Positions 52,901 through 62,875 of a stretch of 64,000 nucleotides of DNA are shown piece by piece. Where the stretch lies: the NCBI RefSeq assembly GCF_000972845.2, contig NC_040019.1, positions 11,733,001 through 11,797,000 of the forward strand, read 5' to 3'. The translations under genes and the position numbers were made by a program. Numbering within the stretch: the first letter of the stretch is position 1; each line of letters opens with the position of its first letter. This stretch comes from Larimichthys crocea (lineage: Eukaryota; Chordata; Actinopteri; Sciaenidae). Below the pieces are notes generated by a model. The model made no database searches. It worked only from the letters and a program-made list of their open reading frames with translations, and was not told the DNA's origin.

Positions 52901-55900
52901 GGTGATCGTACCCGGGGCACAAAGTGCAAGAACGGACGTATGGATCGCAGAGTGGTAATTCCAGAGACACCTTTCATTTGTGTCAGTGTAGCATTAAAAA
53001 TATTAAAAATTTATGGTACGAATTAATTTAATTTAAACTTTTATATCAAACTAAATTACACATCTATTATTTTAAGTGGACATCATCCTGTGGCCATGAT
53101 GGCATTCCTCTTTATGTTTTGGAGACTGTATTAAAGGAATAATTTTACATTTTGGGAAATGAGCTTATGGTATGTCTTGCCGTCCGAGCATTAGATTAGA
53201 TGATCAATACCACTTTCATATCTGTCCGTTGAACATGAAACTACATAAATCACTACTCTAAAGCAAACTAAATTGTTTAATCTGTACAAGATTAAGATTG
53301 ATAAAATGATTTTGCTTCATGCTAAGCTAAGCTAACTGGCTGCTGGTGGTAGTTATTAGTTAGCGTACAGACATGAGGGCAGTATCGATCTTCTCATCTA
53401 ACTCTGTGCAAGAATAAGCTACTATCCCTAAAAAAGTCAAATTATTTGTTTCTTATTTCTGGCTCTGAAGTTGTTACAGACTTTTTTCGCTTGCATCTTA
53501 ATCTTTTATTTGGACTTTCTGTAATTCTGTACAACCCTCTAACCCTCACCCTCCTTCCCCTCCTCTTTACAGATGATCTTTGGCGAGTGCATTTTAGTTT
53601 ATCTAAAACGCATCACATCCAAGTCCTCTTTTGGCAGCTACGTCTCCTGTGTTTACAAAGCCGTCGGTACCTTCCTTTTCGGTGCCGCCATGAGCCAGTC
53701 TCTTACCGACATAGCCAAGTATTCAATTGGCCGGCTCAGGCCGCACTTCCTGGACGTGTGCAAACCTGATTGGAAAGCCATCAACTGTTCAGTAGGAGAT
53801 TATGTCGAACAGTTCAACTGCAGCGGAGATGCGACAATGGTCAATGAGGGCAGGTAGGTGTTGCTATACCCCAAGACTTTTAGTTTTTATAGCATTTACA
53901 AATGGATGATTGTAGAGTTGTATCAATTCATTTGTCGATTGAAAGAAATTGAACTGGCAACTATTTTGATGATGAATTTACTGTATTTTATAAGCAATAA
54001 TGCCAAATATTTAATCATTTTTTGATTGATAATTGTAAACTGAATATTTTTTTTATAGAAGAAAACAAACTTAAGATAAGATTTAACGCCATTTTTCACT
54101 ATTTTATCAACAAACTTGGTGATCATGTAATAATCATACTTTGCATTCATTATAAGTGAATGATTTCAGATGGTTTTCCTCATTTAAACTTGTAGCACTC
54201 TACGTTCTGGTTTTGTTGCTCAACAGATTAATAAAAAGTTGTTGTAAAATGCTTGTGGTGGAAGTACAAAAAGTAAAGGTTACACGTGTCACTAGATAAC
54301 GTATGAATGATTAAGTAATTCATAACGGTGATAAAACTATGATGAAGTTGTGCAACATTTAGTTTCTAGTCAATATCTGCACACAGATGACATAAGGCAG
54401 TGGTTTAAGTGAGCTGCAGGTAGAGTCAGTTATACCACACGAGAGCAGAAACTCTGGGATTGAGTAATATCAGGAATGTCATATGTGTTGATTTAAGTCT
54501 TATCAGCTCAGAGCAGAAGGAAGTGTAGTGGGAGGAGAGGAAATCCACTTCTCATTCTGATGTAGACACGACTAGTGAGAGCTGTGGTAATTATAGAAGG
54601 ACAGGGCTAAATAGTGACATCAGCTGTGCCAATTGTATCACGCGTTTATTATGGAGAAATTTCTACTTTTTTTTTTTTATTTTTTAAACTTAAAGGTCAA
54701 GTGGGTCATTCTGCCAATTAGGTCAGAGTGCGTGTCAAAGTGCTGAGTGGAAATGCCATCATTCAGATAAACATTTATCAGGGTGTGGCACATGATGGTT
54801 GAAATTTTCCTGGAACCCAATTACGACTCTGCAGGCTTGTTTTTGTTTTAAATATTTATCAGCAGGCGAAAAGAAAGATCCGGTGATTCAAGGCTGATAT
54901 CCAGAGCTTGTAAGGAGTATTGTCAGGGTACTTTATATTTCCATCGTCTATGTGTGTGTGTTTGGGACGGCTTGTTCGTCACTAATAGAGCTACTAAATG
55001 CAGCATGAGAGGAGAAAGGAGGCCAGGATCAGCTTACTGTAATATGATTCCTGTCTTGGCTTAGTTAAACTATCCTAAGAGAGACGAGCCCCACTGTCAG
55101 AGCTGGACGTGTGTGTGCATTTAAGACACAAAGATGTCCGAGTTACTGAAAAGTCGAGTGTGTAATGAAATATATTTATCTTGTAAAGTGGGAATAGGAC
55201 AACAGATGAATGTTCTTCGTCAATGGATACTATTAATATACAATGAGTGAGGCCTCACAGGGAGTGACCACCCTGCAGACAGTTTTTGTTACAAATGTCT
55301 GTTTGATCAGCCTCAGTCCACTGACAAACACTGCTAGTGTTGAAATGATTAGTTGATTAATGTTGTTTAACTTAAATGACTTAAAACCAGTATAAAAATG
55401 TAACAATCACAATAAACATTCACTGATTTCAGCTTCCTAAATTGGAGGATTTTCTGTTTCACTGTTTTCATGTTAAATGAAATATCTCAATTTCTTAATT
55501 CAGCATGTTAGCATTCACACTAAACACAAAATACCACTGAGGCTGATGAGAAAGCCATAGATTGTAAAATATTGAACACATTTTTTTTTTGCTTCGATGA
55601 TGGAAAAAGTTTAAACTTATTATTAAGTATAAGTTCTTGCAGCACAGGAGTGAAACATTGACTTGTTTCTGATGCTGAAAAAGTTAAATCGTCAACATTT
55701 CATCCTCTTGGAAACGTGAATACTCAATTTCGTGGTGATCCATCCAATAATTGTTGAATTATTTGTGTCTGAACCAAAGTGCTGGATCAGTTGACCAACT
55801 GACAGACTAACATTTCCAGAGTCCTGGCGCTCGCATGGCTAAAGAATAAGTGTGTGTGTTTGCAGGGGGGCAGTAGGTTTAGTGGAGTAAAACCTCAGGA

Positions 55901-58900
55901 CTTTTTTCATCAATCCATATTTGACATTAAAGTCTTATTCCACACTGCGAGGCCCTCAGTCCTTCATCACTAAATAAGCAGGTGTAGTCTAATATTACAC
56001 AGTGAGTGTGTGTTAATGGCTGCTGCTGTTAACATGCAGCAAACCACAGTATAAAAAGACAACACTGTTGTTTTAAACAGCAACGAACAAAGGCAGGGTG
56101 GAGAACAGGAGTAGTCCTGCTTTATTATAGCTGCCGCTGTCACTAAAGATCACACAGTCACACCTTCAAAATGCAACAAACTCACCTATCAATGAACATC
56201 AGCTCCAGCATAAATAAGGGTGTGCCGTAATGTGTGTCTGACGAACATAATGAATTATTAAAACAAGTGTCTTCTAATTGTTTTCTTGGTTCATTTGTTT
56301 TGCTGCACATAACAACGTGTTGAGCCATCTCTGTCTTTCCATTGCAGGCTATCCTTCTACTCTGGCCACTCCTCTTTTTCCATGTACTGCATGATGTTCC
56401 TGGCTGTAAGTATCGTACACAGTTTATATATTGATTAAATCAGTCTGTATTTACAGGAACGCTGTGTTTATAAGCAGAACAGGACATTCTGGACATTGGT
56501 GCAAGTTCTTGTGAACTGTAAATACATTTTTCACTCCAGTTTTTATGCTTATTTGCTTTCTTGCTTAGAAGCAAATGAGAAGATCGACGACACTCTCGTG
56601 TCTCTGTCTATTAAATGAAAATTCACAGACAGAAGGCAGTTAGCTTAGCTCAGCATAAAGACTGGGAAAGAGCTAACAGCAAAAAAACAAAACATAGATG
56701 TGTAATTACGGGGTCTTAAAGGGAGTTTATGTCTTAGACTATTTAACTTCATTATTGTTTTCACATCTCTGTCCAATAAAGATGAAATTACAGCTGGTCA
56801 GTCAGTTAGCTTAGCTTAAGATCAACACTGGAATCACTTGTAGATTTTAATTCCAAGACAAAAACAAGATATAATGTGTTGATCAGTGAGGTTTAGATGC
56901 TCTGGCAAGCAGATTTTGTAACAGTCAGTCACCCCGTTTACCCCTGTCTTTGTGCTATGCTAAGATAACAACCTCTGGGCTGTAGTCTTTCATTTAAAAG
57001 ACAGATATGAAGAGTTGGACAGATCTTGTCACCTAACGCCTCCAAAAGCTAATAAGTGAATATCCCAAAATGTGGAACAATTCATTCAAATGTAAGACTA
57101 CAGCCTGGAGGCTGTTAGTTTAGCATCTCACCTCGCGCTCATGGCTTAAATAACATACTGCATTGTAATTTCTGAAGAACATAAAGAACATATTTTAGGG
57201 AAACACACTTATTCTGTTTCCTGACACGCTTTAGATGAGATTATTGATATGGCTGTATGGTAAATATGAGGCTCCAGCCAGAAGCTGCTTAGCTTAGTTT
57301 AGTACAAAGACTGGAAACAGCTAGCCTGGCACTATATGAAGGTAAAAAAATAATAAAAAATCCACCTATATCTACATTAACACATTATATCTTGTCTGTT
57401 TGATCTGTCACTGGGACTTGCCAATAATAATAAGCTCATCTGGCACAGCCACCAGTTAAGGTTTGGCATTCGCCTACCGCGTTTTAGTATTTTCTCGTTG
57501 GGCTTTGTCACAGATGTTCCTTTGGGAAATAAAATGATTGATGCTGTTGTTTTGGATGGTCTTGATATATATATTGTGATAATAGTGAGCTATAGTGGTG
57601 TTGGTTGGTGAAGTTTTCCCCCTGCTTCTAGTTTTTATGCTAAGCTAAAAGCCTCCAGGCTGTGGTCTTTTATTTAACAGTCATGAGTGTGGTATCAATC
57701 TTCTCAGCTATCTCTCAGCTACACAGCAGGCATACTTTTGCTTTAAACTAGAATGCTTAATGATTTCTCTGTTCAGCCCCTCTTGGTGAGAGTTGTAATC
57801 AATATTGCTGATCTGCTCAAAGACTTGCAGCTTCTTTGTGCAACGTCCGTTGTGTTTGTTCAGAGCTGACCAGCCCTGATAAAGCTTTAGGCTGCTGATT
57901 CTTTCAACACTGGTAGATAAAAATAGATACAGGGACAAAGTCCTGGCACCAGCACAGTTGATATTCAGGAAAGCAGCAACTGACATTTAAACATGTACGT
58001 ACAAACTTTTGGCATTTGCGTTGTCACATGGAGAGAAACGTGAATCTGGAAGCTTGTTTGTACTTCAATGAAAAAGAAAAGAACGGAAACACCCAAAATA
58101 TTTGGTTTAATTGCCACAGAGGGAACATGACATGACGTTTATCACATTCTTACGTAATAACTCATCTTGCTGCTCCAGAGATGGTGTGATGTTGAAATAT
58201 CAGATTAGATAATGCGTTATGAACCAGAGAATGTTGTAGTGATTACTCCTATCAGTCAAATTGATTGTTTCAAACTCAGTTTGGCGAAAGGAAACTCAGC
58301 TGGAGGGGGATTTTCTCACCTTGTAAAACATAGAGGGGGAAGAATCCGAAAATAAAAAAAGGATTGTTTAATTCAGGAACCGTTTTATTGTAACAGTTTC
58401 AGAAGTGATAAATAATCTCTGTGGTGGTGGAAGTGGAAATGAGTCATCATCACTTGTAGGAATGCCGCCTGCTACAGTCATCCAACAAGACTACCAACCC
58501 TACAATAACACTCCTTGCCCATGTTACAATACTTGGCAGTGACACACTGTTATTTATTGTGACTCTAAATAAAGCCGCTCTATGTTTTTGTGTTTCTCAG
58601 CTCTACCTGCAGGCTAGACTCCAAGTCGAATGGGCGAGGCTGCTGAGACCCACAATCCAGTTTTTCCTGATCGCTGCCTCGGTGTATACAGGATTGTCAA
58701 GGGTGTCAGATTATAAACATCACTGGAGCGATGTGCTGACTGGACTCCTGCAGGGGGCCCTCATGGCTATACTGGTGGTAAGTCCTACTTACATTACATA
58801 CATACATACATAACATTTACATAGTTATCACATTTGTGGAAACACACCATCTTGCCAGTATCTTGTTATTTTATGGGGCATTTTATGCTTTTATTAGAGC

Positions 58901-59762
58901 GACAGTTGAGGAAGTATGGAAGAGAGAGGCAACAAAAGTTCTTTGATGGATTTGAGTATCATTTTTATGTATGTCAGTTAAATATAAAACTACAACCAGG
59001 AGATGTTTAGCTTATCTTAGCATAGCACGAAGAGTGGGAGCAGGGGGAAACAGCTAGCCTGGGCTTAGCTGCTCAGTAAAGCTGTACCGTGTCATCGTTA
59101 GCATTTAAAGACAAAATACAAATGCATCAATCTCTGATGTGAAATCACTAAAAAGGATGACCGACACTTGAGTGTCCATGTAGGATCTCAAAGCTAATAA
59201 AAACGGCTTTAAGTCTGTTAAAGTGGCTAAACATTAACCTACCCACCCCCTGTACATTATCCCACTTATTACACAGCTGCCTACGAGAGAAAATATTATT
59301 TTGTGTCAAAATATCAATTAAAAAGTTAATTTTATTGCGTTCACATTAAAGTCTATGATCAGAATTGCATCCATAGCAACAGTCTGTTATACAGAAATAA
59401 TCCGGTAGAATGCCGTGAATCAATCTGGATTCAACAAAGCTGTGTAATACAGCTCAGGTATACTGTTTGTACAGGAATCGAAACATAAAAATTAGTTCAT
59501 GTACTTGGAACAAGTTAATTACAAATGTTAAAGAAAGTGGAGAGTATTTCCCGAAATGTCAAACATTTACAGCACAAATACAAATAATTAAGCTTCACTC
59601 CCGTCTATACCTCTTTTAAAATTCCCTCTCTATGTCTTGCAGGTCTTCTTTGTGTCTGACTTCTTCAAGCCACAAGTACAGCCCCATAAACAGGCGGACA
59701 TCCCGCACACAACCCTGCAGGAGACCCCAACAAATGGAAACCACTTTGAGAGTCCCAACTAA
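46881..59762 (+). CDS. plpp1: Phospholipid phosphatase 1 (LPP1), with two alternative second exons
   Basis: Coding exons are 46881-46938, then either 49842-49996 (2a) or 51528-51679 (2b), then 53573-53853, 56348-56405, 58601-58777 and 59643-59762. All junctions are GT-AG. Exons 2a and 2b begin and end in the same phase, giving 282 or 281 residues (human about 284). The enzyme is a six-pass membrane protein that removes phosphate from lysophosphatidate, phosphatidate, sphingosine- and ceramide-1-phosphate at the outer face of the plasma membrane. All three catalytic motifs are present (2b numbering): C1 KYSIGRLRP (119-127), C2 SGH (169-171), C3 SR(x5)H(x3)D (216-227). NCS sites in the large loop are candidate N-glycosylation sites. 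It lies tail to tail with mtrex, as in human. The ATG at 46881 sits in AAAC-ATG-T context and its product aligns with the human start. Confidence 0.97.
46939..49841 (+). other. plpp1: plpp1 intron 1
   Basis: A 2.9-kb intron containing the short copy of the ATTTAGCAGACGCTTTT repeat (48372-48609). The rest is A/T-rich with no gene seen. Confidence 0.7.
48372..48609 (+). repeat. Dispersed repeat (ATTTAGCAGACRCTTTTAGCC family), short copy
   Basis: Nearly identical to the first part of 33053-33520 (AGGACATAAGCTGAGAAAGG, GGTCGAAAGGGATGTTGCTG, GTAGGTCATTCCACCATTTG). It stops at CGACCACA, where the other copy goes on. It lies in plpp1 intron 1. Confidence 0.8.
49842..49996 (+). CDS. plpp1: plpp1 alternative exon 2a
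   Basis: A 155-base exon, phase 1 in and phase 0 out. It encodes [20 protein letters not shown], then [20 protein letters not shown] and [11 protein letters not shown]. It resembles the human LPP1a variant segment (STVTSTV...LPISS). The acceptor is TTCACAG and the donor is TGC|GTAAGT. Confidence 0.93.
49997..51527 (+). other. plpp1: Intron between plpp1 alternative exons 2a and 2b
   Basis: A 1.5-kb spacer with a poly(A) run near 50669-50684 and a T-rich run near 50258. A long open frame at 50778-51287 has no recognisable protein content. Any splicing control elements for the exon choice should lie here or in the flanking introns, but I cannot identify one by eye. Confidence 0.6.
51528..51679 (+). 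CDS. plpp1: plpp1 alternative exon 2b
   Basis: A 152-base exon in the same phases as 2a. It encodes [20 protein letters not shown], then [20 protein letters not shown] and [10 protein letters not shown], matching the main human LPP1 form ([20 protein letters not shown]). The acceptor is CTGCTAG and the donor is ACT|GTAAGT. Splicing 2a directly to 2b would shift the frame, so the two must be mutually exclusive. Confidence 0.95.
51680..53572 (+). other. plpp1: plpp1 intron after exon 2b
   Basis: A 1.9-kb intron holding a palindromic-family copy at about 53125-53440 (TTAAAGGAATAATTTTACAT ... GCTAAGCTAAGCTAACTGGC), close to the exon 3 acceptor. The segment around 52670-52970 is richer in G+C than its surroundings, but it has no clear protein. 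Confidence 0.6.
53125..53440 (+). repeat. Palindromic-family repeat in plpp1, before exon 3
   Basis: Shares its left end (AAAGGAATAATTTTACATTT then TGGGAAATGAGCTTATG) and right end (GTATCGATCTTCTCATCTAA) with the full-length copy at 29632-30104. It is internally shortened. Confidence 0.7.
53573..53853 (+). CDS. plpp1: plpp1 coding exon 3: catalytic motif C1
   Basis: A 281-base exon encoding [17 protein letters not shown] through [10 protein letters not shown]. It contains membrane segments 2 and 3, the substrate-binding motif KYSIGRLRP and the extracellular loop with two N-C-S sites. Confidence 0.96.
53854..56347 (+). other. plpp1: plpp1 intron after exon 3
   Basis: A 2.5-kb A/T-rich intron. 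A dispersed repeat segment (CATCCTCTTGGAAACGTGAATA, GTGGTGATCCATCCAATAAT) lies near 55690-55830. No nested gene seen. Confidence 0.6.
56348..56405 (+). CDS. plpp1: plpp1 coding exon 4: catalytic motif C2
   Basis: A 58-base exon encoding [20 protein letters not shown]. The SGH histidine is the catalytic acid. The acceptor is TTGCAG and the donor is GCT|GTAAGT. Confidence 0.95.
56406..58600 (+). other. plpp1: plpp1 intron after exon 4, mostly repeats
   Basis: The 2.2-kb intron contains palindromic-family copies at about 56560-57060 and 57105-57660. The second includes the inverted partner of the csgalnact1 intron 6 repeat. The last 600 bp show nothing notable. Confidence 0.7.
57134..57640 (-). 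repeat. Composite palindromic-family repeat, inverted partner of 28095-28960
   Basis: Begins CGCTCATGGCTTAAATAACA and runs through GGCATTCGCCTACCGCGTTT. Read in reverse it follows the csgalnact1 intron copy block by block with few differences, but lacks that copy's two internal segments. Confidence 0.8.
58601..58777 (+). CDS. plpp1: plpp1 coding exon 5: catalytic motif C3
   Basis: A 177-base exon in phase 0 encoding [20 protein letters not shown] and onward to [20 protein letters not shown]. The histidine in the third motif (residue 223) is the nucleophile that forms the phosphoenzyme. Confidence 0.96.
58778..59642 (+). other. plpp1: plpp1 intron before the last exon
   Basis: An 865-bp intron with a partial palindromic-family copy at about 58965-59065 (CTTATCTTAGCATAGCACGA, AGGGGGAAACAGCTAGCCTG). 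Otherwise A/T-rich. Confidence 0.6.
59643..59762 (+). CDS. plpp1: plpp1 coding exon 6: last membrane edge and cytoplasmic tail
   Basis: A 120-base exon encoding [20 protein letters not shown] and a tail ending HFESPN, then TAA at 59760-59762. The tail [13 protein letters not shown] parallels the human TTLHETPTTGNHY. Confidence 0.95.
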   Translation, partial: VFFVSDFFKPQVQPHKQADIPHTTLQETPTNGNHFESPN

Positions 59763-60950
59763 GCTAATCGAGAGGTGGACGACGACGACGAGGACCTCTG
59801 CTCTGTGCAAACGCACACCCAGGATTCCCAGCTCTCTAGCCTTTTATCTCACGCAAAATTCTCATCCAATACCCTGCATGGATTTACAGTGTGCTGATTC
59901 TCACGTCGAGAAAGCTCCTGGATGACCGTGCGTCCCAGAAGAAGCTTTTGAAAGCTACACCTCAGCCCTGTTCAGATTTTAAGGCTTTATAATTTTAGGC
60001 GATTTGCTGTCTCTGTCCACCGATTCTCTCATCCGGAGGGAAAAGTGTTAAGACCACTTCTCAGACCGTAGATAAGCTTGAGTGGCTGAGACAGACGTAG
60101 GTTAGGGGCTAGAGATTCTGTAAGGGCAGGAACCAACAATTTATCACGTATCTATCTACTGAGCCAGTGGGAAGACTTAACTGCACGCACCCACTAAAGG
60201 GTCTGACCACTGCTGAGAGAGAGAGAGAGGGAGGAGGGTTGGAAACCTGTGAATGTAACCATGCTTTGTGCTTTTCCTGACCTGGAGTCAGTCTACTCAA
60301 GGATCTGATTTAGGATCAGTTTTTAGGTCGACTCCAGCACACAGAGAGACGGCTTGAGTCTCCTAGCTTTGCTGCCTTAAGTCCTTTGTCCATGAAAGGG
60401 CTAATTATAAGAGGAATGTTTGCTTCTCAAGGCTAAAACGTGCTGGAGACTAAAGCTGATCCTAGAGGGCGAACACTGCTGACTCCAGGTCAGTGCCACT
60501 GCCGCCTTATTCTCCAATCGTCTAACCTCAAACAGTCGAAGCTTGGCTTGTATTTCTTTGGTTTGAGGGTTGAAGAGTAGACGGTCAGTTTAAGTCCTGT
60601 GTTGCCTTTGCTGGACTGCTACTGCTGCTATCACAGCCCTGTGTATCTAAGAACTAATATAAGTGAACAGACAACAATGTACTTTTGTATAATAATCTGT
60701 ATGTGAAAACAATACAGATTTTTATTGAAAAAAGATGTTACAAATATGTACAAATGTCTAAAAGAAAAAAAAAAAAGGAACAATAAAGCCATTTTACTTA
60801 TTAACATGAACACAAATGAAACATACGTGTTGGATGTATTATGTCATGAGCTGTCAGAAAATTAAAGCATGACTTGTGTTGTTTTACGTATCATAATTTG
60901 TCATATTAATGACCACTTTGCTCATTGTAAGCAAAAATAAAAGCATGAAT
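59763..60950 (+). other. plpp1: plpp1 3' untranslated region (inferred)
   Basis: Non-coding sequence after the stop codon with a (GA)n run near 60215-60232. AATAAA hexamers at 60782-60787 and 60936-60941 are the likely polyadenylation signals. The strand-opposite gene mtrex ends its coding part only about 0.3 kb further on. Confidence 0.55.
60782..60787 (+). terminator. plpp1: Candidate polyadenylation signal AATAAA of plpp1
   Basis: A canonical hexamer in GGAACAATAAAGCC, about 1.0 kb after the stop. A second AATAAA at 60936-60941 is an alternative. Confidence 0.5.
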
Positions 60951-61228
60951 GGTTCAACGTATTCTGGCCACGCGTAAATGAAAACTATCCACCAAGTCAA
61001 GTTTCACTCTTTCATTTATATGATGGAGAACAGACGAGCTTCAGGTAAGTTACTGCGATGAAAGAACAGAAACAATCTGAAGGATGAATAAGTTATTTTT
61101 CCTACTCAAAGCAAATTTAACAAACATCTTGGAAATTATCGTGACAAAACAAAAAACGGCCAAGAGATCAACGGGTTAAGCATTTATCCTCCAGAGCCAA
61201 CGTTCATGGTCTGAAAGCTGGAAGGTCG

Positions 61229-61281
61229 TTATAGGTAGAGACTGGCAGCAAACACAATGTCTCTCTTGATCTTGGTTATCC
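61229..61281 (-). CDS. mtrex: mtrex last exon with stop codon
   Basis: Encodes ITKIKRDIVFAASLYL followed by TAA at 61229-61231. The acceptor is CTCTGCAG. The C-terminus ends at exactly the same residue as the human protein. Confidence 0.95.
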
Positions 61282-62875
61282 CTGCAGAGACAAAAATTAA
61301 GGTTAAACTTACTTAAATAAATCAGAAGTTTAATTCCGAACAGATGACAGTTTGCACGTCTGACTGTAGTGTGTCAGTAAGTAAAGAGGAATTCACAAAG
61401 CGAGTATAAACACTTCAACGTTTACAGCCTTGAGGAGGATAATCACATGGGTTAATCATGTCTAAACTTTGAGGGGAAAAAATGTGAAAATCACAACATC
61501 CTGAATGTCCAAGGTGACATCAACAAATCATCCGAAACCCAAATATATCCAGTTAAGTATCAGACAAATAAGAAAGCCGGATAATATTTATGTGAGGCTT
61601 TTTAAAAAAAAAAAAGGTAGCCAATCAGTCTCTTTTGATGTTTCTTACCTTCGGCGAACTTGTTCTCCAGTTCAGTGTTGCCTATGGCCTTGGCTGCGGA
61701 ACACATTTGTCTCAACACCTCCTCCAGACGACGCATGCAGCGGATGATGCTCCCTACAGGAAACAGACGCAAATACATAAGTGTGTGTATAGATTTTTTT
61801 ATTTTACTGCCGTCGTCATCCAGCAGAAGAGTGGCTCACTTCTTAAACTTGACAAACACTGCTTACAGGGCTGTCATTTCTACACAGTTTCCAAGATGTA
61901 CAGCACCATGTAATTTGGCTCTCATTGTGAGGAACATAAAAACAACGTTTAAGTGGTACTTTTCCAGTTAATTAACTGTGATTGTAGCAGTCTCTCTGTT
62001 GAGATCCAATAATTAGTGACATAATGAAACTTCTAGAGAACTTCCCAGAAAATGATGAGGAAATTATAGAGCTGTAAGATAAAAAAAATAGAGGTCAAAA
62101 TAAATAAATATGATTTGTGTTTTGGAATTTCTCAGTTCTCTTGAGTTTCTCATTAATCAACACCAATGAGCAAATCTCATACTCCCTCAAGTTTCTCAAC
62201 CTTCCTTCCTCTCAAAGTTATTCGTTATTGTGATGACATCTAATATTTCACAGATGAGGTCACCGTTGGGGAGTCACAGATAGTAACTGTGGAGATAATG
62301 ATGGACTCTGAATGCGGTTCAAATCAAATCGCACATCATAAATCAGTTAGTGAACCTCGAACAGCCTCCATGACGCTGAACATGTGAGTGAGGAAATCGA
62401 AAAGGTGAAAGGGATTTGTAAAGGCCGTAAAATGATGAATAATTTAATCTTTGAAAATGGTTCAAAGAAAACATCTGACAAGTTTTGGAGGGGGAATCAT
62501 TCACTGGTGGAACAACTGTCCTAGCGCCAGTTTATCCATGTCTGTCAGACATTAATATAAGCGGCGCACCTTCAAACACGTCAGTCATCTTGCAGATTTG
62601 AGCAAACGTGGCGCCGTTAGCCCAGGCGTACACCACATCCATCAGGTGTGGTTTAAACTGGTTTAGGTAGGTCTCCTCGTCCACGTCCAGCTTGGCGTCT
62701 GCAGAAACCTTGGCTATGCGCTTTGCACATTCCTGAATACGACAAGAAAGGACAGTATTTCCACTAAATTCAAACTTTTAACGATCGCAGATAAAACGCA
62801 GGTTTCGTGTCATCTCACCTGCATTTGTCTCAACGGTGCTGCCAGTTGTTCTGTCAGTTTTGGCATCTCACTGGC
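61229..62875 (-). CDS. mtrex: Exosome RNA helicase MTR4 (mtrex/SKIV2L2), last four coding exons
   Basis: On the minus strand, exons 62819-62875, 62570-62732, 61649-61753 and 61229-61281 join in frame to 378 bases: 125 C-terminal residues plus stop. All junctions are GT-AG. The helicase feeds RNA to the nuclear exosome in TRAMP-type and related complexes. The piece seen is the C-terminal DSHCT helical domain (ASEMPKLTEQLAAPLRQMQ, YLNQFKPHLMDVVYAWANGA, RRLEEVLRQMCSAAKAIGNT, KIKRDIVFAASLYL) and is nearly identical to human MTR4. The DEAD-box core and arch domain lie beyond 64000, so the gene is partial because of the window edge. No further exon was recognised in 62876-64000. Confidence 0.95.
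61649..61753 (-). CDS. mtrex: mtrex exon, second from last
   Basis: A 105-base exon encoding SIIRCMRRLEEVLRQMCSAA then KAIGNTELENKFAE. Phase 1 at both ends, donor GAAG|GTAAGA. Confidence 0.95.
62570..62732 (-). CDS. mtrex: mtrex exon, third from last
   Basis: A 163-base exon encoding ECAKRIAKVSADAKLDVDEE, TYLNQFKPHLMDVVYAWANG and ATFAQICKMTDVFE. It ends with the first base of a split glycine codon. Confidence 0.94.
62819..62875 (-). CDS. mtrex: mtrex exon, fourth from last
   Basis: A 57-base exon in phase 0 encoding ASEMPKLTEQLAAPLRQMQ. The acceptor is CCTCCAG and the donor is CAG|GTGAGA on the minus strand. Confidence 0.92.
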
